64,000 bases of DNA. Origin: JBEEOW01 sp041191405 (lineage in GTDB: Bacteria > Bacteroidota > Bacteroidia > Cytophagales > UBA9547). Positions 8,145 through 16,435 of this stretch are shown piece after piece. A model generated the notes under the pieces. The model had not been told where the DNA came from. It saw only the letters and a program-made list of their open reading frames with translations, and did no database searches. Position numbers and translations under genes: made by a program. The stretch's first letter is position 1, and each line of letters starts with the position of its first letter. The stretch spans positions 186,001-250,000 of the forward strand of contig JBEEOW010000002.1 of the NCBI GenBank assembly GCA_041191405.1. Direction: 5' to 3'.

Positions 8145-10208
8145 TTATCTTATCATTCCAGCCTCATTCAATTTATGAATTTTACCATCTTTGGTCAAAA
8201 CTCTATAACCATCTTTGGTGTCTAAATAAGTATCAAATTCAGGTTTACGAAACCACTTACCTGTTTTATCGATTATTCCCCATTTGCCATTTTCTTTCAC
8301 ACAAGCATAATCTTTGTAAAAAATACCTGCTTCTTCAAATATTGGTTGAATAGCAAACTTACCACCTAATGCTATAAACCCCCATTTGCCATCTTTTTGA
8401 ACTGGTGCTAATTTTTCAGAATAAATTCCTAAGTTCTGATATTCAGCTTCAATTAAAATATTCCCATCTGGTTTTATAATTCCCCAAAGTTTCTTTTTCT
8501 GAAAAGCATATAAGTTTTCTCCTAAATATTTTATATGTTCATATGAAGGTTTAATCAATTCATTTCCTTTATCATTAACTAATCCATATTTTTTTCCATC
8601 TAAAACTATGGCAGGAAACTCAGGAACAGTTACAGAATCTTTTCCCGAACTAATGTAATCATATTTAAAATCCATGGTTACCTGACCATTAGATTTCAAT
8701 AAACCAAACTTATTACCTTTTTTAACTTTAAATAAACCTTTATCTGAACTCAATATTAATTCATATTCAATTGGAATTATAATTTTACCCTCTTGAGACA
8801 GTAATCCTACTTTTCCTTTATCTTTTACAAAAAATATATATTTCCCATTATTAAATTCATAATCAACATTTTCGTAATTGGTTGGTATCAATAATATACC
8901 TTTATCATTAACTACCCCCCATTTGTCATTAATTTTAACCAAAGCAAATCCATTTGAAAATGGTTTAGCTTCTTGATAACTATTGCCAAAAGTAAAATTT
9001 GCTTTTTGTAAATTGAAATATTGGTATTTTTCATTATTGACAACTCGCATAAATGCAGAGGAATCAGTAATAAATATTTTATCAAAAGATTCAGGAGCAA
9101 TTTTTTCAAAAATCAAAGAATAAAAACTCCATTTATTTTCTTTTTGAGCAGCATAATAAGGTTGAGAATAATTTCTTATTATATTTTGATATTCAATTTT
9201 AGCTATTTGTTTATTATTTACATCAATAATCCCAAATTTCCCGTCTTGCTTAACAATTGCAACTCCATTTTTATAATCGTGTGCTGAATCGTAAGCGATT
9301 GGGATAATCACTTTTCCGTGTTGATTAACAAAACCAACTTTATCTTTGTGTTTGACTTTAGCCAAACCATTACTAAATAATCCAACTTCATCATATTTAA
9401 TAGGTAAAACTTCCTTTTCTTTGAAATCAATAATTCCCCATAGATTATTCTTTTTAACATTTAATAATTTTGAAGTTGATACAAAAATAGTATCGTAAGT
9501 TGGTTGCATCCAAATAGCTCCTTCATCATCAAAAACGCCCCATTTTCCTGCTTGTTTAAATGCAAAAGCAGTTTTATTTATTTTTATAATATTTTGAATA
9601 CTTGGTTTAATAAAATACGTTCCATCTTCATGTGAAATTACCCCTAAAGAATCTCCTAATTTTACAATACTTGCAGCTTCTGAAAGTGTTTGAAACATAT
9701 CAAACTGAGGTTTCGCAATGAATTTGAAGGAACGTTCAGAAAAAATACCCCAAAGTTTATCCTTTTTTACCCAAATAAAATCATACTCAGCTTGAATGGT
9801 ATGTACATCATTCATTTCTTCATTAATCAGCTTTTGACCTTTATCATTAATTAATGACCAAGTTCCAGCTTTTTTTGCCCAAGTTTTATCAACATTAAAA
9901 ATGGTAAAATCATCATATTCAGCAGGAATAACCAAATAACCCTCACAGTTAATTACCCCTAACTTAGTACCCAACATTACAACAGCTTTATTTCCAATAA
10001 AAGGATAAACTTTCACGTAATGCGCAGGAATAATCCATTGTCCGGCTAAGTTGCAATAGCCATACAACTTCTTATTTTCCTGACGAGGTATTAAATCTTC
10101 AGGGCAATTCTGACCTAATTGTGCATTTGCGACAGAAAAAGTAGCAAAAATGCCCCAAAAAAGCAGAAGAGTTTTAATTGAATAATATTTTAAAAGTCTA
10201 TTTTTCAA
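8145..10208 (-). CDS. Exported WG-repeat (KWGFI-type) protein
   Basis: The 687-residue protein has a signal peptide (hydrophobic LLLFWGIFATFSVANAQ, cleavage near residue 30). It then consists almost wholly of WG repeats: about 50-residue units with cores such as GKWGII, DKWGVV, KLWGII and GKFGII, followed by IP.EYD-type strands (for example VIIPIAYDSAHDY and ILIEAEYQNLGIY). WG-repeat proteins form beta-rich repeat folds and are common in Bacteroidota, usually as periplasmic or surface proteins of unknown binding role. There is no catalytic motif and no T9SS sorting tail; the C-terminus (HKLNEAGMIR) ends on the last repeat. Function beyond binding or scaffolding is unknown. Confidence 0.88.
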   Translation of the reverse strand: MKNRLLKYYSIKTLLLFWGIFATFSVANAQLGQNCPEDLIPRQENKKLYGYCNLAGQWIIPAHYVKVYPFIGNKAVVMLGTKLGVINCEGYLVIPAEYDDFTIFNVDKTWAKKAGTWSLINDKGQKLINEEMNDVHTIQAEYDFIWVKKDKLWGIFSERSFKFIAKPQFDMFQTLSEAASIVKLGDSLGVISHEDGTYFIKPSIQNIIKINKTAFAFKQAGKWGVFDDEGAIWMQPTYDTIFVSTSKLLNVKKNNLWGIIDFKEKEVLPIKYDEVGLFSNGLAKVKHKDKVGFVNQHGKVIIPIAYDSAHDYKNGVAIVKQDGKFGIIDVNNKQIAKIEYQNIIRNYSQPYYAAQKENKWSFYSLIFEKIAPESFDKIFITDSSAFMRVVNNEKYQYFNLQKANFTFGNSYQEAKPFSNGFALVKINDKWGVVNDKGILLIPTNYENVDYEFNNGKYIFFVKDKGKVGLLSQEGKIIIPIEYELILSSDKGLFKVKKGNKFGLLKSNGQVTMDFKYDYISSGKDSVTVPEFPAIVLDGKKYGLVNDKGNELIKPSYEHIKYLGENLYAFQKKKLWGIIKPDGNILIEAEYQNLGIYSEKLAPVQKDGKWGFIALGGKFAIQPIFEEAGIFYKDYACVKENGKWGIIDKTGKWFRKPEFDTYLDTKDGYRVLTKDGKIHKLNEAGMIR

Positions 10209-10293
10209 GTGTTTGTTATGTATTACTTTATCAACAATTGTTTTAGCAAATTATACAATAATTATGGCTTTTACATACATTTATAAAAAAAAG

Positions 10294-11316
10294 TTACTTA
10301 CTCCATCGTAAAAGCATTTTTAAGCTTGTTTTTACTACATCACCCATGCCTTTGCAATTCATAAAATCATTGTATTTATAATGTTTTGCAAGTTCAGTTT
10401 TAAGCGATTCAACTTGTTCTAATGTAGAGATTTGGTCTTTATTTACGGCATCTCCAAGCTCTTTAATTCTGTAACGTGACACTTGCATACGGGCAGCCAT
10501 CATTGTTCTTTCCTCTTTTTGGTACTGCAATCTACTTTCTGGAGTCATTACCTCCATACCTAGTTTTATTATTGGATTATTTTGTTTGTAATACTGAGGC
10601 ATATATACTTTTTTACGACCATCATAACTCTGTTGGTCAAAATCTATTGCCCTAAATCTATAACTAACATCCTCGAAATCAGGAATAATCTCAACAACAT
10701 AATTATTGCTATGCATATCACCAAGTAAACGAGCAAAACAACGTTCATTAAATTTAACAAACTCTTTAGCTAACCTAATTTTATTTAAACTAGCATCATT
10801 TAAATGTTCTTTAATAAATTGTTCTCCAGGAATACCAATAATATGTTCCTCTACCAAAGTATCTTCAAAAGTAAAAAATGAAATTTGATTTGGAGATAAA
10901 ATATGTTCCAATTCTAAACCATAAATACGACTCGCATCGGCTTTTTTAATATAAAAATAGTCAAAGTTGTCGTTTCTTGAATTTACAATCCTCACTCTAA
11001 ATGGCTGTGTATTACCATACAAACATAAATCTATCCTATCAATAGTTAAGTGTTTAATTACGGTCATATCACCATTTGATTTTAAAATGGCATACATTTT
11101 TTTCAAACAATCATATACATGATCCATATCGGATTGGGCATAAAAAACTGTTACCCACAAAGTATTTTTACCATGCTTATCGTAAAGGGGAATTGAATGT
11201 TCGTACCTTGTTAAATCATAATAGGTAATAGGCATATTTATTTCTCTGCCATATTCCATTAAATAATATCTTAATGGTTTTTGTATAGGATATAATATTT
11301 TTTTTTGTGTAATCAT
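10294..11316 (-). CDS. Unrecognised protein with kinase-like motifs
   Basis: I do not recognise a named family. The frame is open up to 11397, but the ATG at 11316 (MITQKKILYPIQ) is preferred: an earlier start would overlap the divergent gene at 11363 and add an unlikely tail. The 340-residue protein has no signal peptide or membrane segment. Visible motifs resemble an aminoglycoside-phosphotransferase or protein-kinase-like fold in the right order: YIKKAD (K124/K125) and ELEHIL (E135/E137) as N-lobe Lys/Glu, TLVEEHIIGIPGEQF as a hinge, LGDMHSNNYVV (D200, H202, N205) as catalytic loop, and AIDFD (D225-D227) as metal-binding motif. A helical tail with Lys/Arg-rich segments follows. The kinase reading is inference from motif order only. 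It is divergent from a FemAB-like acyltransferase gene 46 bases away. Confidence 0.7.
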   Translation of the reverse strand: MITQKKILYPIQKPLRYYLMEYGREINMPITYYDLTRYEHSIPLYDKHGKNTLWVTVFYAQSDMDHVYDCLKKMYAILKSNGDMTVIKHLTIDRIDLCLYGNTQPFRVRIVNSRNDNFDYFYIKKADASRIYGLELEHILSPNQISFFTFEDTLVEEHIIGIPGEQFIKEHLNDASLNKIRLAKEFVKFNERCFARLLGDMHSNNYVVEIIPDFEDVSYRFRAIDFDQQSYDGRKKVYMPQYYKQNNPIIKLGMEVMTPESRLQYQKEERTMMAARMQVSRYRIKELGDAVNKDQISTLEQVESLKTELAKHYKYNDFMNCKGMGDVVKTSLKMLLRWSK

Positions 11317-11362
11317 TATAAATAATATTCGAAACGCTAAATTAATTAATAGATTTGCACTT

Positions 11363-12274
11363 GTGCTACAATTATTAAAATATAGTGAGATAAACAAAAA
11401 GAAATGGGACGCTTGTGTGCAAAAAACAAGTGGACCTTCTATTTATGCTATGTCGTGGTATTTAGATGTAGTTCATCCTCAATGGAATGCAGTTATCTAT
11501 GGTGATTACCTTGCAGTAATGCCCATTACGAATAAAAAAAAGTATAGTTTGAGTTATGTTATTACTCCAGCTTTCACACAGCAATTGGGCGTACTGGGAG
11601 ACAATAAATTAATCACTAACGAACTTATAAATCAGTTTATTAACTTTATAAAACCATATTTTTTACAAATAATTTTTAATTTTAATGAATCAAACATTTT
11701 TGTTCATAAAAATACAATAGAATGCCCAAATTATTGTTTAAACTTAAAAGCTAATTACCTTATTATCAAAGAGAATTATTCTGAAAATACACTAAGAAAC
11801 ATTAAAAAAGCCAACAAAAACAAATTAGATTTTGAAATTTCTCAACAATATGAAGTTACTCTAGCATTTTTAAATTTTTATTCTGAAAATTTACCCAAAT
11901 CAGCAAAAAATATTAATCAAAATATTTTAAAAAAGCTTGTAATTAAAGCCAACGAAAATCATTCTATATTTTTCGGAGTGTTGAAATTTGAAAATATAAT
12001 ATGTGCGATGGGGGCATTTTTGGTATCTGAAAATAGAATTATTTTCCTAGCAGGCACTTCAAATGAAGTTGGAAAAGGAAAAGGAGCAATGCATTTTCTT
12101 TTTGATAAAATAATAGCCTCCTTTGCAGGGAAACCGCTTATCCTTGATTTTGAAGGAGGAAAAGGCGAAGGTATGAGAAAGTTTTATGCTGGTTTTGGCT
12201 CTGAATCAAAACCTTATTTACAGTTAAATTGTAAAAATTATTGGTCGGTGTTGAATTTATTTAAAAAGTTATGA
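11363..12274 (+). CDS. FemAB/GNAT-like acyltransferase
   Basis: The frame starts with GTG at 11363 (LQLLKYSEINKKKWDACVQ), which keeps the N-terminal KWD...SIYAMSWYLDVV block typical of these Bacteroidota proteins; the next ATG would delete it. The 303-residue protein then has a AVMPI..KKKYSLSYVITPAFTQQLGV segment and a C-terminal GNAT half with FFGVLKFENIICAMGAF, LAGTSNEVGKGKGAMHFLF and LDFEGGKGEGMRKFYAGFG. This last block resembles the acyl-CoA or aminoacyl-tRNA binding region of FemAB/GNAT-fold enzymes. The acceptor is unknown; cell-wall or small-molecule acylation is possible. The low initiation strength of GTG is worth noting. A hairpin (GCCCTgaaAGGGC) follows the stop. Confidence 0.75.
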   Translation: MLQLLKYSEINKKKWDACVQKTSGPSIYAMSWYLDVVHPQWNAVIYGDYLAVMPITNKKKYSLSYVITPAFTQQLGVLGDNKLITNELINQFINFIKPYFLQIIFNFNESNIFVHKNTIECPNYCLNLKANYLIIKENYSENTLRNIKKANKNKLDFEISQQYEVTLAFLNFYSENLPKSAKNINQNILKKLVIKANENHSIFFGVLKFENIICAMGAFLVSENRIIFLAGTSNEVGKGKGAMHFLFDKIIASFAGKPLILDFEGGKGEGMRKFYAGFGSESKPYLQLNCKNYWSVLNLFKKL

Positions 12275-12287
12275 ATTCAATAGTAAA

Positions 12288-12300
12288 GCCCTGAAAGGGC
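12288..12300. repeat. REP-like palindrome GCCCTGAAAGGGC
   Basis: Five-base arms around GAA form a small hairpin 14 bases after the acyltransferase stop. The surrounding text (AAAGCCCTGAAAGGGCGAAAT, then GTAAACCC a few bases on) resembles a dispersed intergenic repeat I recall from Bacteroidota genomes. It could also act as a weak terminator. Confidence 0.35.
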
Positions 12301-12391
12301 GAAATATGGAAGTGATGGATGTAAACCCAACTTTAAAAACAATATTGCGAATCAAAATCAAAATTAATTTAGAATTTCAGACCTTTTAGTA

Positions 12392-12399
12392 TATTTTTG
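12392..12399 (+). promoter_or_regulatory. Putative -7 box (TATTTTTG) for the GH2 gene
   Basis: TATTTTTG matches TAnnTTTG and ends 22 bases before the ATG at 12421. A -33 TTG is not evident. Confidence 0.4.
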
Positions 12400-12420
12400 T
12401 AGCAAACAAACATTTTATAA

Positions 12421-15033
12421 ATGAAAAAAATAAAGCTTAGTTTATTGTTGCTTTGTGCTTTTAGTTTTTTAGCAAATGCACAAGTAATTGAAATTAAAAA
12501 GAATTGGAAACTTCAAGCACAAGATAAAATTAAAGTTTCCGGCAAAGAACTTAGTTCCCAATCAGATGTAAGTACTTGGTATAATGCTACTGTTCCACAA
12601 ACTGTTATGGCTGCTTTGGTTGAAAACGGTGTGTATATAGACCCATATTTTTCGGATAATATTAGTAAAATTCCAACAGCACAATTTGAACAAGCTTGGT
12701 GGTATGTAAACACATTTACAGTTGATAATTTTGACACGACTAATGCTGCTACTTTGTTTTTAGATGGTATTAATTACAAAGCAAATATTTGGCTTAACGG
12801 TAAATTAATTGCTGATTCATCCAAAACTAAAGGTGTATTCTCAACTTTTGATTATGTTGTAACTGAACATATTACCAAAGGAAAAAACACAATTGCAGTA
12901 CAAATTTTTCCTCCAAAAGCTGGAGATTTTACTATGGGTTTTGTTGACTGGGCTCCTATCCCACCTGATAAAAACATGGGTATATGGAGAGAAGTTAAAC
13001 TTGAAATAAACAAAAAAATAGGTATTCATCATTCATTTGTAAATCCAACTTTTAAAAAATCGTCACTTGATGCTAGTTCATTAGTAATATCAACAGAAAT
13101 TACTAATTTTTCAAATAAACCACAAGATGCTGTAATTAAAGGTGAAATTGATAAAATAACTTTTTCAAAAAAATTCCATCTAGCTGCAAATGAAACTAGA
13201 AAAATATTTTTCAATTCGTCAGAGTTCCCTCAACTTGTAATCAATAAACCAAAGCTTTGGTGGCCAAACGGTTTAGGGGAGCCAAATATGTACAAACTTA
13301 AACTAACTGCAGAAATAGGTAATCAAAAATCAGACGAACAAATAGTTGATTTTGGTATAAGAAAACTTGAGCAGTATTTTAATGACAAAGGACATAGAGG
13401 TTATAAAGTAAATAATCAGCCTATATTAATTAAAGGTGGTGGCTGGGTTGATGCTTTATTTTTAGAAAACACAACTGCTTATAATACAGCGCAAGTACAA
13501 TACACCAAGGATATGGGGTTAAATTGTATTCGATTTGAAGGTTTTTGGGGTACTAGTCCAGAAATATATTCACTTTGCGATAAATATGGTTTGTTAGCAA
13601 TGGTAGGTTTTAGCTGTCAATGGGAATGGCACGACTACATTGGTGGTAAAACATTTAACGAAGAAGAAGATGGTTTTGGAGCAGTGTTAGAAAAACATGA
13701 AATGGATTTAGTGGCTGATTACTTTTTAGATATGACCAAATGGTTACGTAATCACCCAAGTGTTTTTGCATGGCTTGGCGGTTCTGACCGTTTACACAAA
13801 CCTGAACTTGAAAAACGCTATTTAGAGATCATTAAAAATGAAAATCCCGATGCATTATATTGTGGTGCTGCAAAATCAAAAGTTAGTGTAGTAACTGGTC
13901 CGACGGGTGTAAAAATGGAAGGTCCGTACGATTATGTACCTCCAATGTATTGGTACACTGACACTTTGCGTGGTGGTGCATTTGGATTTAATACTGAAAC
14001 TGGTCCTGGTCCACAGCCACCTGTAATTGAATCGATGAAGAAAATGTTGCCAAGAAGTAGTTGGTGGCCAATTGATACTACATTATGGAATTTCCATTCT
14101 GGTCGTCATGCATTTAAAGATATGGAACGATTCAACAAACCCTTGTTTGAACGTTATGGAAATATGTATTCGTTGGAAGATTATTGCACATGGTCACAAG
14201 TACAAAGTTATGAGTTGATGCGACCAATGTTTGAGGCTTTTGTAATTAATCAACCAAAAACAACAGGTATAGTACAATGGATGTTGAACTCTGCTTGGCC
14301 AGAAACATTTTGGCAATTGTACGACTATTACCTATACCCAACAGGTGCTTTTTATGGTTGTAAAAAAGCAAATCAAAATATATTGGTTGCTTACAATTAT
14401 GGAAACCAAAAAATATACTTGGCAAATGAAAGTTTGATAACTTATAAAAATCTAAAAACTGACATAACCATTTATAATTCAGAATCTAAAGTAATATTCA
14501 CAAAATCAATTACTTCAAATTCTGATGCACATTCTGTTCAAGAATTATTACAGATTACAGAGCAAAAAGATCCACATGGAATCTATTTTATTAGCCTTAA
14601 AGTTACCAATGAGTTAAAACAAACGTTGAGTGAAAACTTTTATTGGATATCGAATAAAAAAGACAAAATGGATCCAAATCCTAAAAACGCAAGTTGGATT
14701 TATACCCCAACTATCGAAAATGGAGATTTAAAATACCTGAGAAATTTACCAAAATCAAAGGTTAACTACACTTTTGAAGAAGTAAAACAAGTTTCAGGAA
14801 CAAGAAAAAAATATAAAGTAATACTTGAAAATACTACTTCAAATATTTCTTTCTTCAACCAAATTACTTTAAAAAACAAAAGTAACAACGAATGGATTTT
14901 ACCTGTTTCATGGTCAGATAATTACATAAGTTTGTTACCAAATGAAAAGAAAGAAATTACAGTAGAAGTTGATGCTGAACAAGTTCAAAATAAAGAAGTA
15001 TTTATTGAACTTAAAGGTACAAACTTGGAGTAA
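12421..15033 (+). CDS. Secreted GH2 exo-beta-D-glucosaminidase-like glycosidase
   Basis: The 870-residue protein has a signal peptide (1-20, ...LANAQ) and the usual GH2 order: N-terminal jelly-roll sugar-binding domain (about 40-190, with FLDGINYKANIWLNGK), Ig-like domain (about 200-310, ending KLWWPNGLGEPNMYKL) and a TIM barrel (about 315-680). Most GH2 enzymes have NE for the acid/base; here the matching place reads GGSD (D456) and the nucleophile position is FNTE (E526). The Ser-Asp variant is what I know from the CsxA exo-beta-glucosaminidase branch, so chitosan-type oligosaccharides are the likely substrate (inference). Two more C-terminal Ig-like domains follow. There is no T9SS sorting tail, so a periplasmic location is likely. 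A strong terminator follows and no PUL partner (SusC/SusD) is nearby. Confidence 0.85.
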   Translation: MKKIKLSLLLLCAFSFLANAQVIEIKKNWKLQAQDKIKVSGKELSSQSDVSTWYNATVPQTVMAALVENGVYIDPYFSDNISKIPTAQFEQAWWYVNTFTVDNFDTTNAATLFLDGINYKANIWLNGKLIADSSKTKGVFSTFDYVVTEHITKGKNTIAVQIFPPKAGDFTMGFVDWAPIPPDKNMGIWREVKLEINKKIGIHHSFVNPTFKKSSLDASSLVISTEITNFSNKPQDAVIKGEIDKITFSKKFHLAANETRKIFFNSSEFPQLVINKPKLWWPNGLGEPNMYKLKLTAEIGNQKSDEQIVDFGIRKLEQYFNDKGHRGYKVNNQPILIKGGGWVDALFLENTTAYNTAQVQYTKDMGLNCIRFEGFWGTSPEIYSLCDKYGLLAMVGFSCQWEWHDYIGGKTFNEEEDGFGAVLEKHEMDLVADYFLDMTKWLRNHPSVFAWLGGSDRLHKPELEKRYLEIIKNENPDALYCGAAKSKVSVVTGPTGVKMEGPYDYVPPMYWYTDTLRGGAFGFNTETGPGPQPPVIESMKKMLPRSSWWPIDTTLWNFHSGRHAFKDMERFNKPLFERYGNMYSLEDYCTWSQVQSYELMRPMFEAFVINQPKTTGIVQWMLNSAWPETFWQLYDYYLYPTGAFYGCKKANQNILVAYNYGNQKIYLANESLITYKNLKTDITIYNSESKVIFTKSITSNSDAHSVQELLQITEQKDPHGIYFISLKVTNELKQTLSENFYWISNKKDKMDPNPKNASWIYTPTIENGDLKYLRNLPKSKVNYTFEEVKQVSGTRKKYKVILENTTSNISFFNQITLKNKSNNEWILPVSWSDNYISLLPNEKKEITVEVDAEQVQNKEVFIELKGTNLE

Positions 15034-15057
15034 GTTAAGTTAAAATATAGTTTTTCT

Positions 15058-15091
15058 AAAAATCCTTAACGAGCAATTGTTAAGGATTTTT
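15058..15091. terminator. Bidirectional terminator between the GH2 gene and 15143-15721
   Basis: Perfect 13-base arms AAAAATCCTTAAC (15058-15070) and GTTAAGGATTTTT (15079-15091) around an 8-base loop, with A and T runs at both edges. The flanking genes are convergent, so it can end transcription from both sides. Confidence 0.8.
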
Positions 15092-15142
15092 TCTTTATAT
15101 ACATTACCCAAGAATCATAATTCAGCATTAATATTATCAAAC

Positions 15143-15721
15143 CTATTTCTCTTCAATTAGGCAATCAATAAATACATCACCATTTAAATCTGAATTAAAT
15201 AAAATAAACACTTTATTACTATTATTCAAACTATCAAGGTATAAATTTTTGAGTTTTATATTTTCAAACTGTTTAGAAATTTTCTTCGTTTTGATCCAGT
15301 TATCACTATATAAATCAATCCAATTTAGATTATTATAAGTTAGTGTACCGAATTTTGAATTAAATAATTTACCAGGTAATTTTCTACTTAATAAACCATC
15401 ATTTATTATATCCATCCACATTATTCTTTGAGAATTATTGTAAATAGAAACATTATAGCCCCCAGTTGTGGCAAAATTATCGTCTGATTTGCTTAAATTC
15501 CACTCGTTTTTAAGGTTATTTAAAGTTTCTTTATTTTCTAAAACGTATTGTACTGTGTCATCAGCATAACCCTTGACTATAAACCAATTACCTTTATTAA
15601 AATTATAATTTTCTAAAATATTTACCTTTTCCTTTATTCTAACATAATAGAAAAGGCCTAATCCCAAAATCAAAACAATAAAAAAATAATATTTATAATT
15701 TCTCTGATTTCCAAGCACCAT
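15143..15721 (-). CDS. Unknown membrane-anchored protein
   Basis: I do not recognise this protein. The ATG at 15721 (MVLGNQRNYKYYFF) is chosen; the upstream in-frame TTG at 15733 would add only four residues. About 192 residues: one transmembrane helix or uncleaved signal anchor (FFIVLILGLGLFYYV), then a ~165-residue domain rich in Asn, Lys and Tyr with no Cys-rich or catalytic motif visible (for example NFATTGGYNVSIYNNSQRIMWMDI). Its start overlaps the 3' end of a small antitoxin-like frame by 29 bases, suggesting translational coupling or rearrangement at this junction. Confidence 0.6.
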   Translation of the reverse strand: MVLGNQRNYKYYFFIVLILGLGLFYYVRIKEKVNILENYNFNKGNWFIVKGYADDTVQYVLENKETLNNLKNEWNLSKSDDNFATTGGYNVSIYNNSQRIMWMDIINDGLLSRKLPGKLFNSKFGTLTYNNLNWIDLYSDNWIKTKKISKQFENIKLKNLYLDSLNNSNKVFILFNSDLNGDVFIDCLIEEK

Positions 15722-15875
15722 ATAATTTTTCAAATTTTGAATCTTTTACTTTATCATTATTTTTTTCTATTGATTTTGCCAATTTGTTTATTAGGATTTT
15801 TTTTAAATTTTTAATCAAACCTTCAATCATTTGTAAATAACTATCAATTATATGTTTATCAGTAAATGATGTCAT
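15693..15875 (-). CDS. Small antitoxin-like protein, apparently shortened at the C-terminus
   Basis: The preferred ATG is 15875 (MTSFTDKHIIDSYLQMIEGL); an upstream start at 15896 is also possible. The 60-residue product resembles small Bacteroidota antitoxin-type proteins that begin MT.FT.K.I.D.Y..L.EGL and continue SIEK...KDSKFEKLYGAWKSEK. As I recall, those relatives continue past SEK with a helix of about 20 residues (SAEEIIEEIR-like), whereas this frame stops at once after KSEKL. Normally a PIN-type toxin gene follows, but here an unrelated membrane protein gene overlaps its end. It may be a decayed orphan antitoxin. The family link is from memory. Confidence 0.5.
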   Translation of the reverse strand: MTSFTDKHIIDSYLQMIEGLIKNLKKILINKLAKSIEKNNDKVKDSKFEKLYGAWKSEKL

Positions 15876-15971
15876 GATTTTAATAATTTTTATCAAAAAT
15901 AATACTTTAAATGAATTAATTAAAAACTTTCCAAAACTTAAAATTCCAACAAAATAAATTCCTCAAAAACA

Positions 15972-15979
15972 TAATTTTG
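15972..15979 (+). promoter_or_regulatory. Putative -7 box (TAATTTTG) for the DUF721 gene
   Basis: TAATTTTG fits TAnnTTTG and lies 28 bases before the ATG at 16007. It overlaps the alternative TTG start at 15977, which argues for the ATG as the true start. Confidence 0.4.
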
Positions 15980-16006
15980 ATTAACTTTATAATTATTCCA
16001 AACTCA

Positions 16007-16339
16007 ATGAACAAGCCATTTTATATAGACAAAAAGAAAATTAAATCTGAACGTACTAGCACTGCTACTCCTTTAAAGGAAGCTTTTGAAAATATGTTTC
16101 GCCGATTTAAACTTGATTCTAAATTTAATGAAATTGCAGTTATTGAAGCTTGGCCTGATTTAATGGGTCAATTGACTGCTAGTTATACCCAAAAACTTTT
16201 CATTAAAGACAAAAAATTATTTGTCCAATTAAGTTCAGCTCCGCTAAAACAACAACTTTTTTTACAAAGAACTAAAATTATTGAGCTTATTTCCGAAAAA
16301 GTAAGCGAAGGAATTGTAAATGAGATTGTATTTATCTAA
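16007..16339 (+). CDS. DUF721/DciA-like protein
   Basis: From the ATG at 16007 (MNKPFYIDKKKIKSERTST) the product is 110 residues; a TTG ten codons upstream is disfavoured because it lies inside the likely promoter. The core fits the DUF721 family: LKEAFENMFRRFKLDSKFNE, then AVIEAWPDLMGQLTASYTQ with the conserved W, followed by KLFVQLSSAPLKQQLFLQRTKIIELI. DUF721 includes DciA, which loads the replicative helicase in bacteria lacking DnaC. In Bacteroidota it is often near recF or other replication genes, but here the next gene is guaA. A role in helicase loading is family-based inference. Confidence 0.8.
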   Translation: MNKPFYIDKKKIKSERTSTATPLKEAFENMFRRFKLDSKFNEIAVIEAWPDLMGQLTASYTQKLFIKDKKLFVQLSSAPLKQQLFLQRTKIIELISEKVSEGIVNEIVFI

Positions 16340-16420
16340 ATCAATATTATCAATACATTTCACTCAAAATCAATTTTATAAATATTTTAAAACATACGCT
16401 TAAAACTGCTTAGTTTTTTA

Positions 16421-16428
16421 TAAATTTG
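16421..16428 (+). promoter_or_regulatory. Putative -7 box (TAAATTTG) directly before guaA
   Basis: TAAATTTG matches TAnnTTTG and ends only 8 bases before the guaA ATG at 16436. If used, transcription would start within a few bases of the ATG, giving a leaderless or near-leaderless mRNA. Confidence 0.4.
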
Positions 16429-16435
16429 CTACGCT

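Noticed and set aside
9021..9287. Short plus-strand frame inside the WG-repeat gene
   Set aside because: It is a shadow of the repeats: low-complexity Ile/Phe/Asn-rich text without a homologue-like motif.
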